DNA from: Albidovulum sp.
Lineage (GTDB): Bacteria > Pseudomonadota > Alphaproteobacteria > Rhodobacterales > Rhodobacteraceae
NCBI GenBank assembly: GCA_020637635.1
Contig: JACKKB010000008.1
Coordinates: forward strand, 1 to 64,000
Direction: 5' to 3'
Length of the DNA: 64,000 bases
Made by a program: the position numbers and the translations under genes
Notes under the pieces: model-generated
Database searches by the model: none
What the model was told of the DNA's origin: nothing
Seen by the model: the letters and a program-made list of their open reading frames with translations, nothing else
Shown here: piece by piece, positions 33,983 to 42,155 of the stretch
Layout of the letters: the number at the start of each line of letters is the position of its first letter
Numbering within the stretch: position 1 is the stretch's first letter

Positions 33983-34713
33983 GTTGTCTTCTCCATCACT
34001 ATGTCCACTCACCACCACGTCCCTAGCGCAGGCTTGGCAGTTCACCCCGATCATCGCGGTGTGAGAGCTTTTTCACCCCGAAACGTGGCCCAACTTGGGC
34101 AGACTCGGTGCGATTAAGAGAAGATTCATCCTTGGACAGAAACAGTCGCGACACTCTGTTTCCGTGACGCGAGCCGTCGCACGGGCCGGTCCGGGCCGGT
34201 CCGGCATGCACGCTGGCGCGGATTGTCCAGGCCCTTATGGCCCGCGGCGGCCTTGGCCGGACTCCGGTCGCGGCGGCCTTGGCCGGCCGCCGGCGACGAG
34301 AACGTCGCAGCTCTGGAGAGCAATGGGCGGTCTGGCGCAACAGGCGCGAAACAGGATCGGCAGAACCGGGGCGCTTCAGAGTGCCACCGGCCGCGCGGCC
34401 CGCGTCTGGACCGGACCCTCGAACACCATTGCGCCCACGGCATGACCAAGGCCGCATCAGAGGCCGGACAACGCCAGCCCCAGGTGACCACGGCAGTCGT
34501 CACCGCTTGGCGCGTCTTGACACGAAACGGGGCAATCCCGCAGCGGACCGACCTGCCTCCAGAGTGAATCCGGACCGCATCAGGGCAAGGTGTTCGCCAG
34601 TTTGTCCTGCTGCGTTCCGGCCCGTTCTCAAGAACATCTCGGGAAGCGAAGCTCGCTGCCGAACGGACCCGGCACGAACGATCGCGCAAGCGCAATTGCA
34701 TATGCGATGTGTT
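33983..34713. other. Long intergenic region upstream of the pilin gene
   Basis: About 730 bases without a recognisable gene between the pilin gene and tRNA-Ala. It holds two direct copies of TTCACCCCG (34041-34049, 34072-34080) 31 bases apart, close to the pilin start. It also holds a 17-base direct repeat GCGGCGGCCTTGGCCGG (34245-34261, 34271-34287). Open frames here show no family signatures. Confidence 0.5.
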
Positions 34714-34789
<76 letters not shown>

Positions 34790-34885
34790 GCACCGGCGCG
34801 GTGTTTCGGCCAAATCCCGGCCGGTGTCAAGCAGCCACGTGCGGGATCCGCCCATTTCGCGGCCGGACCCGTGGTGGCCGGCGGT

Positions 34886-35320
34886 TCAGGCATGGGAGGC
34901 AACGAAGGCCTCGATCTCGGCCGCGGGCCGGGCCCCGGGCAGCCGCGCGAGCTCGCGCCCGTTCTTCCAGAGGACGAGGAGGGGAATACCGCGGATACCG
35001 AGGCGCTGCGAGACGGCGGGAAACTCCTCGGTGTTGATCTTGGCGAAACGGGCCCGCCCCTTCAGCGCGCCCGCGGCTTTGGCAAACTCCGGCGCCATCA
35101 TGCGGCAGGGGCCGCACCAGGGTGCCCAGTAATCAACGACGATCGGCAGTTCGTCGCCGCGCGTGACCTTGTCATGGGTGGCGAGATCGAGTTCGGCCAC
35201 CTTTCCGGTGACCAGCGGATCGCCGCAGGAACCGCATTTCGGACCCTCGGCAAGCCGTGCCCGCGGCACCCTGTTCGCCTGCCCGCAGGTTTCGCAGACC
35301 AGTTTCACCGCCTCGGCCAT
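34886..35320 (-). CDS. trxC: Thioredoxin 2 (zinc-binding thioredoxin)
   Basis: A 144-residue thioredoxin. An N-terminal zinc ribbon with two C-x2-C pairs (Cys 9/12 and 29/32) precedes the thioredoxin domain with active site WCGPC (Cys 69/72). This layout is TrxC, a cytosolic disulphide reductase linked to oxidative-stress defence. The ATG at 35320 is preceded by GGAGGGG with a 6-base spacer; an upstream GTG at 35335 would place the ribosome site inside the gene and is less likely. Confidence 0.94.
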   Translation of the reverse strand: MAEAVKLVCETCGQANRVPRARLAEGPKCGSCGDPLVTGKVAELDLATHDKVTRGDELPIVVDYWAPWCGPCRMMAPEFAKAAGALKGRARFAKINTEEFPAVSQRLGIRGIPLLVLWKNGRELARLPGARPAAEIEAFVASHA

Positions 35321-35427
35321 CTCGGGCCCCTCCACACATTCAGCTAAAGGAATATATCTGCTGCATTGCCGCCGCTTTCAAGACATGCCCGTTGATCCCG
35401 TTCGACGACCTGCCACGCCGCTTCCCC

Positions 35428-36762
35428 CTAGGCCATGAGGCGGCGGACGATCCGCGCCTGATCGGCGAGGATCGCGCCCAGATCGGCACTGACAAGCCTG
35501 CCGCCGGCGACCACGGCACGCCCCTCCACGAACAGATCGCGGACGCGGGTCGGCCCGGCAAGCAGAAGCGCCGCGGGATCCCAGCTGCCGGCGCTCTCGA
35601 TCCCCGAGATATCCCAGACGGCGATGTCGGCGCGCTTGCCGGGGGCCAGCATGCCGCAGTCCGCACGGCCGAGAACAAGCGCTCCGCCGCGGGTCGCGAT
35701 CTCGAGCGCCTCGCGGGCGCTCATCGCGTCGGCGCCCTGCGCCACGCGCTGCAGAAGCATCGTCTGGCGCGCCTCGGCCACCAGGTTGCCGGCATCGTTG
35801 GAGGCCGAACCATCGACGCCGAGTCCGACCTTCACGCCGCGGTCGCGCATCCGGCGCACCGGAGCGATGCCCGAGCCAAGCCGACAGTTGGAACAGGGGC
35901 AATGCGCGACACCGGTGCGGCTGCGGGCGAAGAGATCGATCTCGGCCCCGTCGAGCTTCACGCAATGCGCGTGCCAGACGTCGTCTCCGGTCCAGCCGAG
36001 ATCTTCGGCATATTGTCCCGGGCGGCAACCGAACTTCGCCAGGGAATAGGCGATATCCTCGTCATTCTCGGCCAGATGGGTGTGCAGCATGACGCCCTTC
36101 TCGCGTGCGAGAAGGGCCGTGTCACGCATCAACTCGCGGCTGACGGAGAAGGGCGAACAGGGCGCCAGCCCGACGCGCAGCATCGAACCCTCGCCGGGGT
36201 CGTGGAAGGCATCGACGACACGCGCCATGTCCTTCAGGATCGCCGCTTCGTCCTCGACGAGGCTGTCGGGCGGCAGGCCGCCCGCGCTTTCGCCGATCGA
36301 CATCGCGCCCCGCGTGGGGTGGAAGCGCAGGCCGATCTCGGCCGCGGCCTCGATCGTGTCGTCGAGCCGGGATCCGTTCGGAAAGAGATAGAGATGGTCC
36401 GAGGTCATCGTGCAGCCGGAAAGCGCCAGCTCGGCCAGACCGACCCGGGCCGAGGCGCGCATCTCCTCTGGGCCGAACCGCGCCCAGACCGGATAGAGCG
36501 TGCGCAGCCAGCCGAAGAGCAGCGCGTCCTGCCCGCCCGGCACGGCGCGGGTGAGCGTCTGGTAGAGATGGTGATGGGTGTTGACGAGCCCGGGGGTGAC
36601 CAGGCAGCCGCGCGCGTCGAGGATCGTCCCCCCGGTCGTCAGCCCCCGCCCCAGTGCCGCGACAACGCCGTCGCGGATCAACAGATCGGCGTCGGCCAGC
36701 TCGGGCCGCGCACTGTCCATGGTGAGGATGCTCTGCGCGTTGCGGACAAGAAGTTCGGACAT
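35428..36762 (-). CDS. Amidohydrolase, probable 8-oxoguanine deaminase
   Basis: A 444-residue metal-dependent deaminase of the amidohydrolase superfamily. It has the metal-binding NTHHHLYQTLTRAVPGG signature, then HTHLAEN, WHAHCVKLDG, CRLGSGIAPVRRMRD and GLGVDGSASNDAGN. The HHHLYQTLTRA plus LGSGIAPVR combination is what I associate with 8-oxoguanine deaminases, which convert 8-oxoguanine to urate; related enzymes act on other purines or triazines. The ATG at 36762 has AAGGGAA upstream. The frame extends much further without homology. Confidence 0.82.
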   Translation of the reverse strand: MSELLVRNAQSILTMDSARPELADADLLIRDGVVAALGRGLTTGGTILDARGCLVTPGLVNTHHHLYQTLTRAVPGGQDALLFGWLRTLYPVWARFGPEEMRASARVGLAELALSGCTMTSDHLYLFPNGSRLDDTIEAAAEIGLRFHPTRGAMSIGESAGGLPPDSLVEDEAAILKDMARVVDAFHDPGEGSMLRVGLAPCSPFSVSRELMRDTALLAREKGVMLHTHLAENDEDIAYSLAKFGCRPGQYAEDLGWTGDDVWHAHCVKLDGAEIDLFARSRTGVAHCPCSNCRLGSGIAPVRRMRDRGVKVGLGVDGSASNDAGNLVAEARQTMLLQRVAQGADAMSAREALEIATRGGALVLGRADCGMLAPGKRADIAVWDISGIESAGSWDPAALLLAGPTRVRDLFVEGRAVVAGGRLVSADLGAILADQARIVRRLMA

Positions 36763-36907
36763 CGGTTCCCTTTCCGTCCCCTTCGGCGGATCGGGCTGCC
36801 GGCGACAGAAGGGGGAAAGGACTCGCCCGGCGGCACCACGATAGCCGGGCGGGCAGCCCGCGACCAAGCGCCATTTCCGCGAGGCATCTTCAGCGGTCGC
36901 GAAACGG

Positions 36908-37708
36908 TCAGTTGCCCAGAACCGCGATCGCCGCCCGGTGAAGTGCTGCGTTGGCTGCGGCGAGAATGCGACCGCCGCCATGGGCCGGCCGGCCCTGCCA
37001 GTCGGTGACGATGCCGCCCGCCGCCTCGATCACCGCGATCGGGGCCTGAACGTCATAGGCTTGCAGGCCGGCCTCGACCACGAGGTCGATCTGGCCTGCG
37101 GCGACAAGGGCATAGGCATAACAGTCGAGCCCGTAGCGGGTGAGCCGCGCGCGCCCTTTCAGACGGTCGAAGGCGTCGCGCTCCTCGGGGGTGCCGACTT
37201 CGGGGAAGGTGGTGAAGAGCGTGGCCTCGGCCAAGGGGCGCTCCGGGCGGGTGGCGAGCCGGCGCCGGCCAAGCGGTCCGGTGACTTCGGCCAGCCCGAA
37301 ACCGCCTTCGAAGCGCTCGCCGATGAACGGCTGGTCGATGAGGCCGAAGATCGGGCCGGTCGCGTCGGCAACCGAAATCAGAACGCCCCATGTGGGCGTG
37401 CCCGACATGTAGCTGCGGGTGCCGTCGATCGGATCGAGGACCCAGGTCAGGCCGCTGCTGCCATCCTTGCGGCCAAACTCCTCGCCGAGGATCGCATCGG
37501 CGGGGCGACGGCGCGCGAGGATTTCGCGCATAGCGGTCTCGGCGGCGCGATCGGCCACCGTCACCGGGTCGAAATGGGTGCTTTCCTTGGTTTCCGCGGC
37601 AAGGTTCTCGGCGCGGAAATGCGCCAGCGTGGCTATGCGGGCCGCATCGGCCAGCTCGTGTGCGGTGGAGATGAGCGACTGGCGCTCTGACTCGGGCAGA
37701 CGGGACAT
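36908..37708 (-). CDS. Inositol-monophosphatase family protein, probable histidinol-phosphatase
   Basis: A 266-residue magnesium-dependent phosphatase. The metal-binding motifs are GEEFG, then WVLDPIDGTRSYMSG (the family signature), and the late YDVQAPIAVIEAAGG (metal-binding Asp plus helix). Close relatives in alphaproteobacteria act as HisN histidinol-phosphatase, which is my best guess; inositol-1-phosphatase or related sugar-phosphate activity is possible. The ATG at 37708 has GGAGAG 4 bases upstream. It is followed by the 8-oxoguanine deaminase gene with a 145-base gap. Confidence 0.82.
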   Translation of the reverse strand: MSRLPESERQSLISTAHELADAARIATLAHFRAENLAAETKESTHFDPVTVADRAAETAMREILARRRPADAILGEEFGRKDGSSGLTWVLDPIDGTRSYMSGTPTWGVLISVADATGPIFGLIDQPFIGERFEGGFGLAEVTGPLGRRRLATRPERPLAEATLFTTFPEVGTPEERDAFDRLKGRARLTRYGLDCYAYALVAAGQIDLVVEAGLQAYDVQAPIAVIEAAGGIVTDWQGRPAHGGGRILAAANAALHRAAIAVLGN

Positions 37709-37768
37709 CACGCTCTCCGGATTACCGGTGAGAGCGCTACCTGCCCCGTTCTGCCCGGTCAAGCCGGT

Positions 37769-38131
37769 TCACGCCGCGTCCGAGAGGACCTTGGCGAGAT
37801 CGAAGAGACGCCGCCGCTGCGCTTCGGGGATCGCGTAGTACGACCGCACCAGCATCAGCGCTTCCTTGTCGGCGAGGACGTCGCCATCGACCTCATCGAG
37901 CACCCTGTTGCGTGCATCGAGGCCTTCGAAGAAGAAGCTGATCGTGACGCCGAGAGCATCGGCGATATCCCACAGTCGCGACGCCGAGATGCGGTTCATC
38001 CCGGTCTCGTATTTCTGAATCTGCTGGAACTTGATGCCAACCTTGTCGGCAAGCTGTTGCTGGGTCATGCCGATCATCCATCGGCGATGGCGCACGCGCT
38101 TTCCGACATGGGCATCCACAGGGTGTTTCAT
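37769..38131 (-). CDS. XRE-family helix-turn-helix transcriptional regulator
   Basis: A 120-residue regulator. The helix-turn-helix is in MTQQQLADKVGIKFQQIQKY and continues ETGMNRISASRLWDIADALG, near residues 20-60. The C-terminal part (EALMLVRSYYAIPEAQRRRL) resembles regulators with SALK-like or histidine-rich tails seen in rhizobia and Rhodobacterales. The ATG at 38131 has AAGGAG 6 bases upstream; an upstream in-frame ATG at 38158 has no such site. A perfect palindrome lies about 200 bases upstream and may be its operator. Confidence 0.88.
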   Translation of the reverse strand: MKHPVDAHVGKRVRHRRWMIGMTQQQLADKVGIKFQQIQKYETGMNRISASRLWDIADALGVTISFFFEGLDARNRVLDEVDGDVLADKEALMLVRSYYAIPEAQRRRLFDLAKVLSDAA

Positions 38132-38482
38132 TACATACTCCTTGGTTATCTCACTCACACTACGGGCAATGTATTTGCTGAACTCTCGTTTCGTGCGGAT
38201 TTTCTTTTTTGCGCATATCCATCACGCCGCCTGGTCAACGGCACAAGCCTGACACCCGTACTGCCCCCGGAAGCGCGAACAATCTCCTTATACGCAAAAG
38301 AGTCGAGAAATACTCGCGCGAAATGATATTCCCAAAATGCGATGCATTTTGGGAATTACCTAGGGGAAGGAACTCGTATTTTGCAATATTCTGTGCCGGG
38401 ACTGGCCTTCCGGGCGGCGCGAGGCTAGCCCGCAGGTGAAGCCGCGCCCCTGCGCGGAAGCCTTCTGGGAGCTGGAATCGCG
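38132..38482. other. AT-rich divergent intergenic region
   Basis: A 351-base gap, clearly lower in GC than its surroundings, between the XRE regulator (-) and the quinone oxidoreductase (+). It contains the perfect inverted repeat at 38328-38356. No gene is seen; both promoters should lie here. Confidence 0.55.
38328..38356. promoter_or_regulatory. Perfect palindrome, candidate operator
   Basis: Two exact 13-base arms ATTCCCAAAATGC / GCATTTTGGGAAT separated by GAT (29 bases in all). No T-run follows on either strand, so this is not a standard terminator. Placement between divergent genes, one a DNA-binding regulator, fits an operator. It lies about 127 bases before the quinone oxidoreductase start. 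Confidence 0.6.
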
Positions 38483-39442
38483 ATGAAAGCCTTCGGAATT
38501 CGCCGGATCGGCGCCGGTGCGGAGCGAATCGATCTTCCCGATCGCGCCCCCGGACCCGGAGAGCTGCGCGTGAAACTGGCCGCTTGCGGGCTGAACTTCG
38601 CGGACCTCCTGCTGGCCGAGGGCCGCTACCAGGAGCGCCCCGACCCGCCCTTCGCCCTCGGCCTCGAAGCGGCGGGCACGGTCGAATCGCTCGGGCCCGG
38701 CGTAATCGGACCGGCGCCGGGAACGCGTGTCGCCGTGTTCACCTCGGGCGGCGGACTTGCGGAATACGGCACATTCGCCGCCGAGCGGTGCGTGACCGTG
38801 CCGGATGCGATGCCGTTCGAGGAGGCGGCGGCCTTCCAGATCGCCTATGGCACGAGCCACGTCGCCCTCGAAACCCGGGCGCGACTGCAACCCGGCGAAA
38901 CGCTCCTGGTTCTCGGCGCCGCCGGTGGCGTCGGCCTGACGGCAGTCGAGATCGGCAAGCGCATGGGCGCGCGCGTGATCGCCTGCGCCCGCGGACCCGA
39001 CAAGCTTGCCGCCGCCGCCGCCGCGGGCGCGGACCATCTGGTCGACAGCGCGACCGCGGACCTGAAGGCCGAGGTGCGGGCGCTCGGCGGGGCGGATGTC
39101 GTCTATGATCCGGTCGGAGGCGATCTCTTCGAGGCGGCTTTCCGCGCCACCAACGCCGGCGGCCGGATCCTGCCGATCGGCTTTGCCAGCGGCCAGGTGC
39201 CGCAGATCCCCGCCAACCACCTTCTCGTCAAGAACATCTCGGTCCTCGGCCTTTACTGGGGCGGCTATCTGAAATTCCGGCCCGAGGTGCTCACGGACAG
39301 CCTGAAGGTGCTCTTAGGCTGGTATGAGGCAGGCGGGCTCCGGCCGCATATCTCTCATGTGCTGCCCTTCGGGCGGGCGGCCGAGGCGCTGGAGCTACTG
39401 CGCCGCCGTCAGTCGACCGGCAAGGTCGTCGTAACGCTCTGA
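38483..39442 (+). CDS. Zinc-type alcohol dehydrogenase-like/NADPH:quinone oxidoreductase family protein
   Basis: A 319-residue medium-chain dehydrogenase. The N-terminal catalytic domain has LNFADLLLAEGRYQERPDPPF. The Rossmann domain has LVLGAAGGVGLTAVEIGKRMG and GADHLVDSAT. It lacks the Cys/His zinc ligands, as is usual for the zeta-crystallin/QOR branch, which reduces quinones or enones with NADPH. The 3' end overlaps the convergent LysR gene by 48 bases. Confidence 0.88.
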   Translation: MKAFGIRRIGAGAERIDLPDRAPGPGELRVKLAACGLNFADLLLAEGRYQERPDPPFALGLEAAGTVESLGPGVIGPAPGTRVAVFTSGGGLAEYGTFAAERCVTVPDAMPFEEAAAFQIAYGTSHVALETRARLQPGETLLVLGAAGGVGLTAVEIGKRMGARVIACARGPDKLAAAAAAGADHLVDSATADLKAEVRALGGADVVYDPVGGDLFEAAFRATNAGGRILPIGFASGQVPQIPANHLLVKNISVLGLYWGGYLKFRPEVLTDSLKVLLGWYEAGGLRPHISHVLPFGRAAEALELLRRRQSTGKVVVTL

Positions 39443-40330
39443 GCCGGTCTCGCCGGCGGCCGCGCGACGGCAGCATTCGCCATCGCCATAGGCGCAGCGA
39501 AGCTGCGCGAGCAGACGGTCGACGACCTCGCCGCGCTGCATCCCCGCGTCGTAAAGACAGATGTCGAGCTTGCCCAGATCCGGCAGCGCGTTGGCGCCGT
39601 CGATCTCGACCGCTCCCTGCGGCAGTGCCCCTTCCATGCGGGCAGTCACCGAGAGATCGGCGGTCACGGTCGCCTCGGCCACCTGCTCGGACTCGCCGCC
39701 GACCGCCATTTCCCAGCGAATTCCGGCCGCGTTCAGCGCCGCCTGCGCTATCGGTCGAAAGAAACAGGTCTCGATGAAGGCCAGCCGCAGGGGGCGCTGT
39801 TGCCAGGCGATACCGTCGGGCGCGCCGACCCAGACGAGGCGGCGCGTCGCAAGCCGCTCCCCGCCCGGACCCGGCGCGCCCTCGGTGGTGAGGATCACGT
39901 CGAACTCGCCCCGCGAATAGCCCTCCTTCAACTTCGAGGTGAAGCAGGAAACGAGGTTGATCCTGAGGCGCGGATACTCGGCGGCCATCGCCTTCAGGAT
40001 CCGCGGGATCGCGGGATAGACGATGTCATGCGGCACGCCCAGCCGGATCTCGCCCTCGAAGGCGGTATCGGTAAGGCGCAGCAGCACCTCGTCGTTCAGC
40101 TCCAGCATGCGACGGGCATAGGCCAGGAGCTGCTCGCCCTCGGGGGTGAGAGAAAGCCTGCGCTGGGCGCGGTTGAAGAAGCTCTGCCCGAGCCCCTCTT
40201 CGAGCCGCTTGATCTGCATCGATACGGCCGATTGCGTGAGGTTCAGCAAGCCCGCGGCGCGGGTGACCCCGCCCGCATCGGCAACAGCGGCAAGTGCGCG
40301 CAGAGCGGTCAGGTCGAGGTTCCGGGGCAT
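39395..40330 (-). CDS. LysR-family transcriptional regulator
   Basis: A 311-residue LysR regulator. The winged helix-turn-helix is at residues 15-60 (VTRAAGLLNLTQSAVSMQIK) and is followed by RRLSLTPEGEQLLAYARRM and a periplasmic-binding-protein-like effector domain. It is divergent from the DUF1127 gene with 121 bases between starts, and a GATCAAT-N14-ATTGATC palindrome lies there. Its 3' end runs 48 bases into the convergent quinone oxidoreductase gene, giving a Cys/Arg-rich C-terminal tail that may be an extension. Confidence 0.9.
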   Translation of the reverse strand: MPRNLDLTALRALAAVADAGGVTRAAGLLNLTQSAVSMQIKRLEEGLGQSFFNRAQRRLSLTPEGEQLLAYARRMLELNDEVLLRLTDTAFEGEIRLGVPHDIVYPAIPRILKAMAAEYPRLRINLVSCFTSKLKEGYSRGEFDVILTTEGAPGPGGERLATRRLVWVGAPDGIAWQQRPLRLAFIETCFFRPIAQAALNAAGIRWEMAVGGESEQVAEATVTADLSVTARMEGALPQGAVEIDGANALPDLGKLDICLYDAGMQRGEVVDRLLAQLRCAYGDGECCRRAAAGETGSERYDDLAGRLTAAQ

Positions 40331-40356
40331 CGTTCACTTACCGTGATGCAAGGTCG

Positions 40357-40384
40357 ATCAATCATTCATTTCCATAATTGATCA
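40357..40384. promoter_or_regulatory. Candidate LysR operator
   Basis: GATCAAT (40357-40363) and ATTGATC (40378-40384) form a perfect inverted repeat with 7-base arms around a 14-base spacer. It lies 27 bases upstream of the LysR start and 68 bases upstream of the DUF1127 start. This is the usual place for a LysR protein to repress itself and control the divergent gene. Confidence 0.55.
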
Positions 40385-40451
40385 CGATCGGCAACAAAGA
40401 TCAAGAGACCTGATGGTTCACCGAGACAACATCACAGAAGGAGGCTATCCG

Positions 40452-40685
40452 ATGTCCCGTTCCAGCCCGTCTGCCCGCCCCGCCGCCGGCCGCCCGGATC
40501 GGCGTTCCTTCCGTCCCGGGGTCGTCCTCGGGGCCCTGACGCGGGCCATCACCCTCGACCGCGAGCGCGGACGCCTGGCGGGGCTCAGCGACGCGGCGCT
40601 CGACGATGTCGGCCTCACCCGCGCGCAGGCCGACCGCGAGGCGGCACGGCCGATCTGGGACGTGCCGCAGACCTGGTTGCGCTAA
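40452..40685 (+). CDS. DUF1127 domain-containing small protein
   Basis: A 77-residue basic protein ending in a DUF1127 motif (LAGLSDAALDDVGLTRAQADREA). In other alphaproteobacteria such proteins affect RNA turnover or phosphate metabolism (family knowledge). The ATG at 40452 has AGGAGG upstream; the frame starting at 40413 has no ribosome site of its own. It is divergent from lysR and may be its target. Confidence 0.88.
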   Translation: MSRSSPSARPAAGRPDRRSFRPGVVLGALTRAITLDRERGRLAGLSDAALDDVGLTRAQADREAARPIWDVPQTWLR

Positions 40686-40802
40686 TCGTGCCGCTCTGGC
40701 GCCGAAAGTCTTGAAATGGCGGCCACTACTGCCGATATTTCCGGTGATGCCGTGTCCCTTTGTCGGGGCAGGGCAAACCGGATATGTATCGGGAGGCTTT
40801 GA

Positions 40803-41582
40803 ATGGCTGAGAACAGGACGATCCAGGCCGGCCGCGTCGGTGGCGTAACGGCTGCGATCGACGAAGGGCTGAAGGCCCATATGAACAAGGTCTACGGGCT
40901 CATGTCCGTGGGCATGCTGCTGACGGCACTTGCCGCCTGGGCGATCTCCGGGCTGTCGGTGACGACGGATCCGACCGCGGCCGCGGCGCAGATCGGCGCC
41001 GACCGGTACCTGACCAGCTTCGGCGCTGCGATCTACACCTCGCCGCTCCGCTGGGTGGTGATGTTCGCGCCGCTGGCATTCGTCTTCGGCTTCTCGGCCG
41101 CGATCAACCGCATCTCGGCGGCCGCGGCGCAGCTGGTCTTCTACGCGTTTGCCGTGGTGATGGGGATCTCGATCTCGTCGATCTTCCTCGTCTTCACCGG
41201 CTACTCGATCGTTCAGACCTTCCTCGTGACGGCGATCGCCTTCGCGGGCCTGTCGCTCTGGGGCTACACGACCAAGCGTGACATCTCGGGCTGGGGATCG
41301 TTCCTGATCATGGGCGTGATCGGCCTCATCGTGGCCTCGCTCGTGAACCTCTGGTTCCAGTCGCCTGCGGTGATGTTCGCGATCTCGGCGATCGGCGTTC
41401 TGATCTTCGCGGGTCTAACGGCCTATGACACGCAGAACATCAAGAACATGTATCTCGCCCATGCCCAACAGGGCGACAGCGAGTGGCTCGGCAAGTCGGC
41501 GATCATGGGGGCGCTGAACCTCTATCTCGACTTCATCAACATGTTCATGTTCCTCCTGCAGTTCCTCGGCGACCGCCGCTGA
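40803..41582 (+). CDS. Bax inhibitor-1/YccA family membrane protein
   Basis: A 259-residue protein with seven hydrophobic segments and a short cytosolic N-terminus. The family features are MNKVYGLMSVGMLLTALAAW at the first helix, AVVMGISISSIFLVF mid-protein, and AYDTQNIKNMY, then ALNLYLDFINMFMFLLQFLG at the end. Family members are proton/calcium leak channels or protease modulators. GGGAGG precedes the ATG. A strong intrinsic terminator follows. Confidence 0.93.
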   Translation: MAENRTIQAGRVGGVTAAIDEGLKAHMNKVYGLMSVGMLLTALAAWAISGLSVTTDPTAAAAQIGADRYLTSFGAAIYTSPLRWVVMFAPLAFVFGFSAAINRISAAAAQLVFYAFAVVMGISISSIFLVFTGYSIVQTFLVTAIAFAGLSLWGYTTKRDISGWGSFLIMGVIGLIVASLVNLWFQSPAVMFAISAIGVLIFAGLTAYDTQNIKNMYLAHAQQGDSEWLGKSAIMGALNLYLDFINMFMFLLQFLGDRR

Positions 41583-41604
41583 ACGTCGGCAATGCGCAAT
41601 GCGG

Positions 41605-41633
41605 AAGGGCCGGGATCATCCCGGCCCTTTTTC
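41605..41633 (+). terminator. Rho-independent terminator after the Bax inhibitor-1 family gene
   Basis: A perfect 9-bp stem AGGGCCGGG / CCCGGCCCT with a 5-base loop followed by TTTTTC. It starts 22 bases after the stop codon at 41582. The DUF3775 gene converges from the other side. Confidence 0.9.
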
Positions 41634-41652
41634 ATTGCGGTGCCCGCAAGTC

Positions 41653-41970
41653 TCAGAGCAGATCTTCCTCCTCGCCCGAGACGTCGATGCCGAGCGCCTC
41701 GAGCCCGCTTTCAAGGTTCTCGGCCAGATGCGGCATCCCCATCAGGTAGTCCTCGGTCGGCGTCGTTGCCTCGGCAAGCGCGGTCTGCACGGCTTCGGCG
41801 AATTCCTCGGCCTCGAACGTGCCGCGCCCGACCCAGGCGATGGCTGTCAGCTCGCCCTTCTCGTCCTCGGGCAGGTTGGCGATGAATTCGCGCAGCTCCG
41901 CGGCGCCGGCGCCGCCCTCTCGCGCCAGAAGGATGATCTGAACCACGATGGCGGGTGCTATCTCGAACAT
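41653..41970 (-). CDS. DUF3775-like small acidic protein
   Basis: A 105-residue acidic protein. The central segment LPEDEKGELTAIAWVGRGTF followed by DYLMGMPHLAENLESGLEALG resembles DUF3775 proteins of alphaproteobacteria, with the conserved Trp in AIAWVGRG. The function is unknown. The ATG at 41970 has AGGGA 7 bases upstream. Confidence 0.8.
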   Translation of the reverse strand: MFEIAPAIVVQIILLAREGGAGAAELREFIANLPEDEKGELTAIAWVGRGTFEAEEFAEAVQTALAEATTPTEDYLMGMPHLAENLESGLEALGIDVSGEEEDLL

Positions 41971-42155
41971 GCGCGCGTCCCTTTCTGTCCGCTTCACCGA
42001 AGTGATCATGCCTGACCTGACCCGGCCTTGTCCGAGATCAAATTCCGGCCGGCACGCCGCGCGCTGGTCGCCCCCCCCCGAGAAACGCGCCGGTCGCCGG
42101 AAAGGCCAGGGCGGCCCGCCCGGCGCATTCCGGGCGGAGCACCGGCGGCAACCGC

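Noticed and set aside
34245..34287. 17-base direct repeat GCGGCGGCCTTGGCCGG as a CRISPR or attachment site
   Set aside because: Only two copies 26 bases apart, GC-rich, with no spacer pattern, integrase or tRNA boundary involved.
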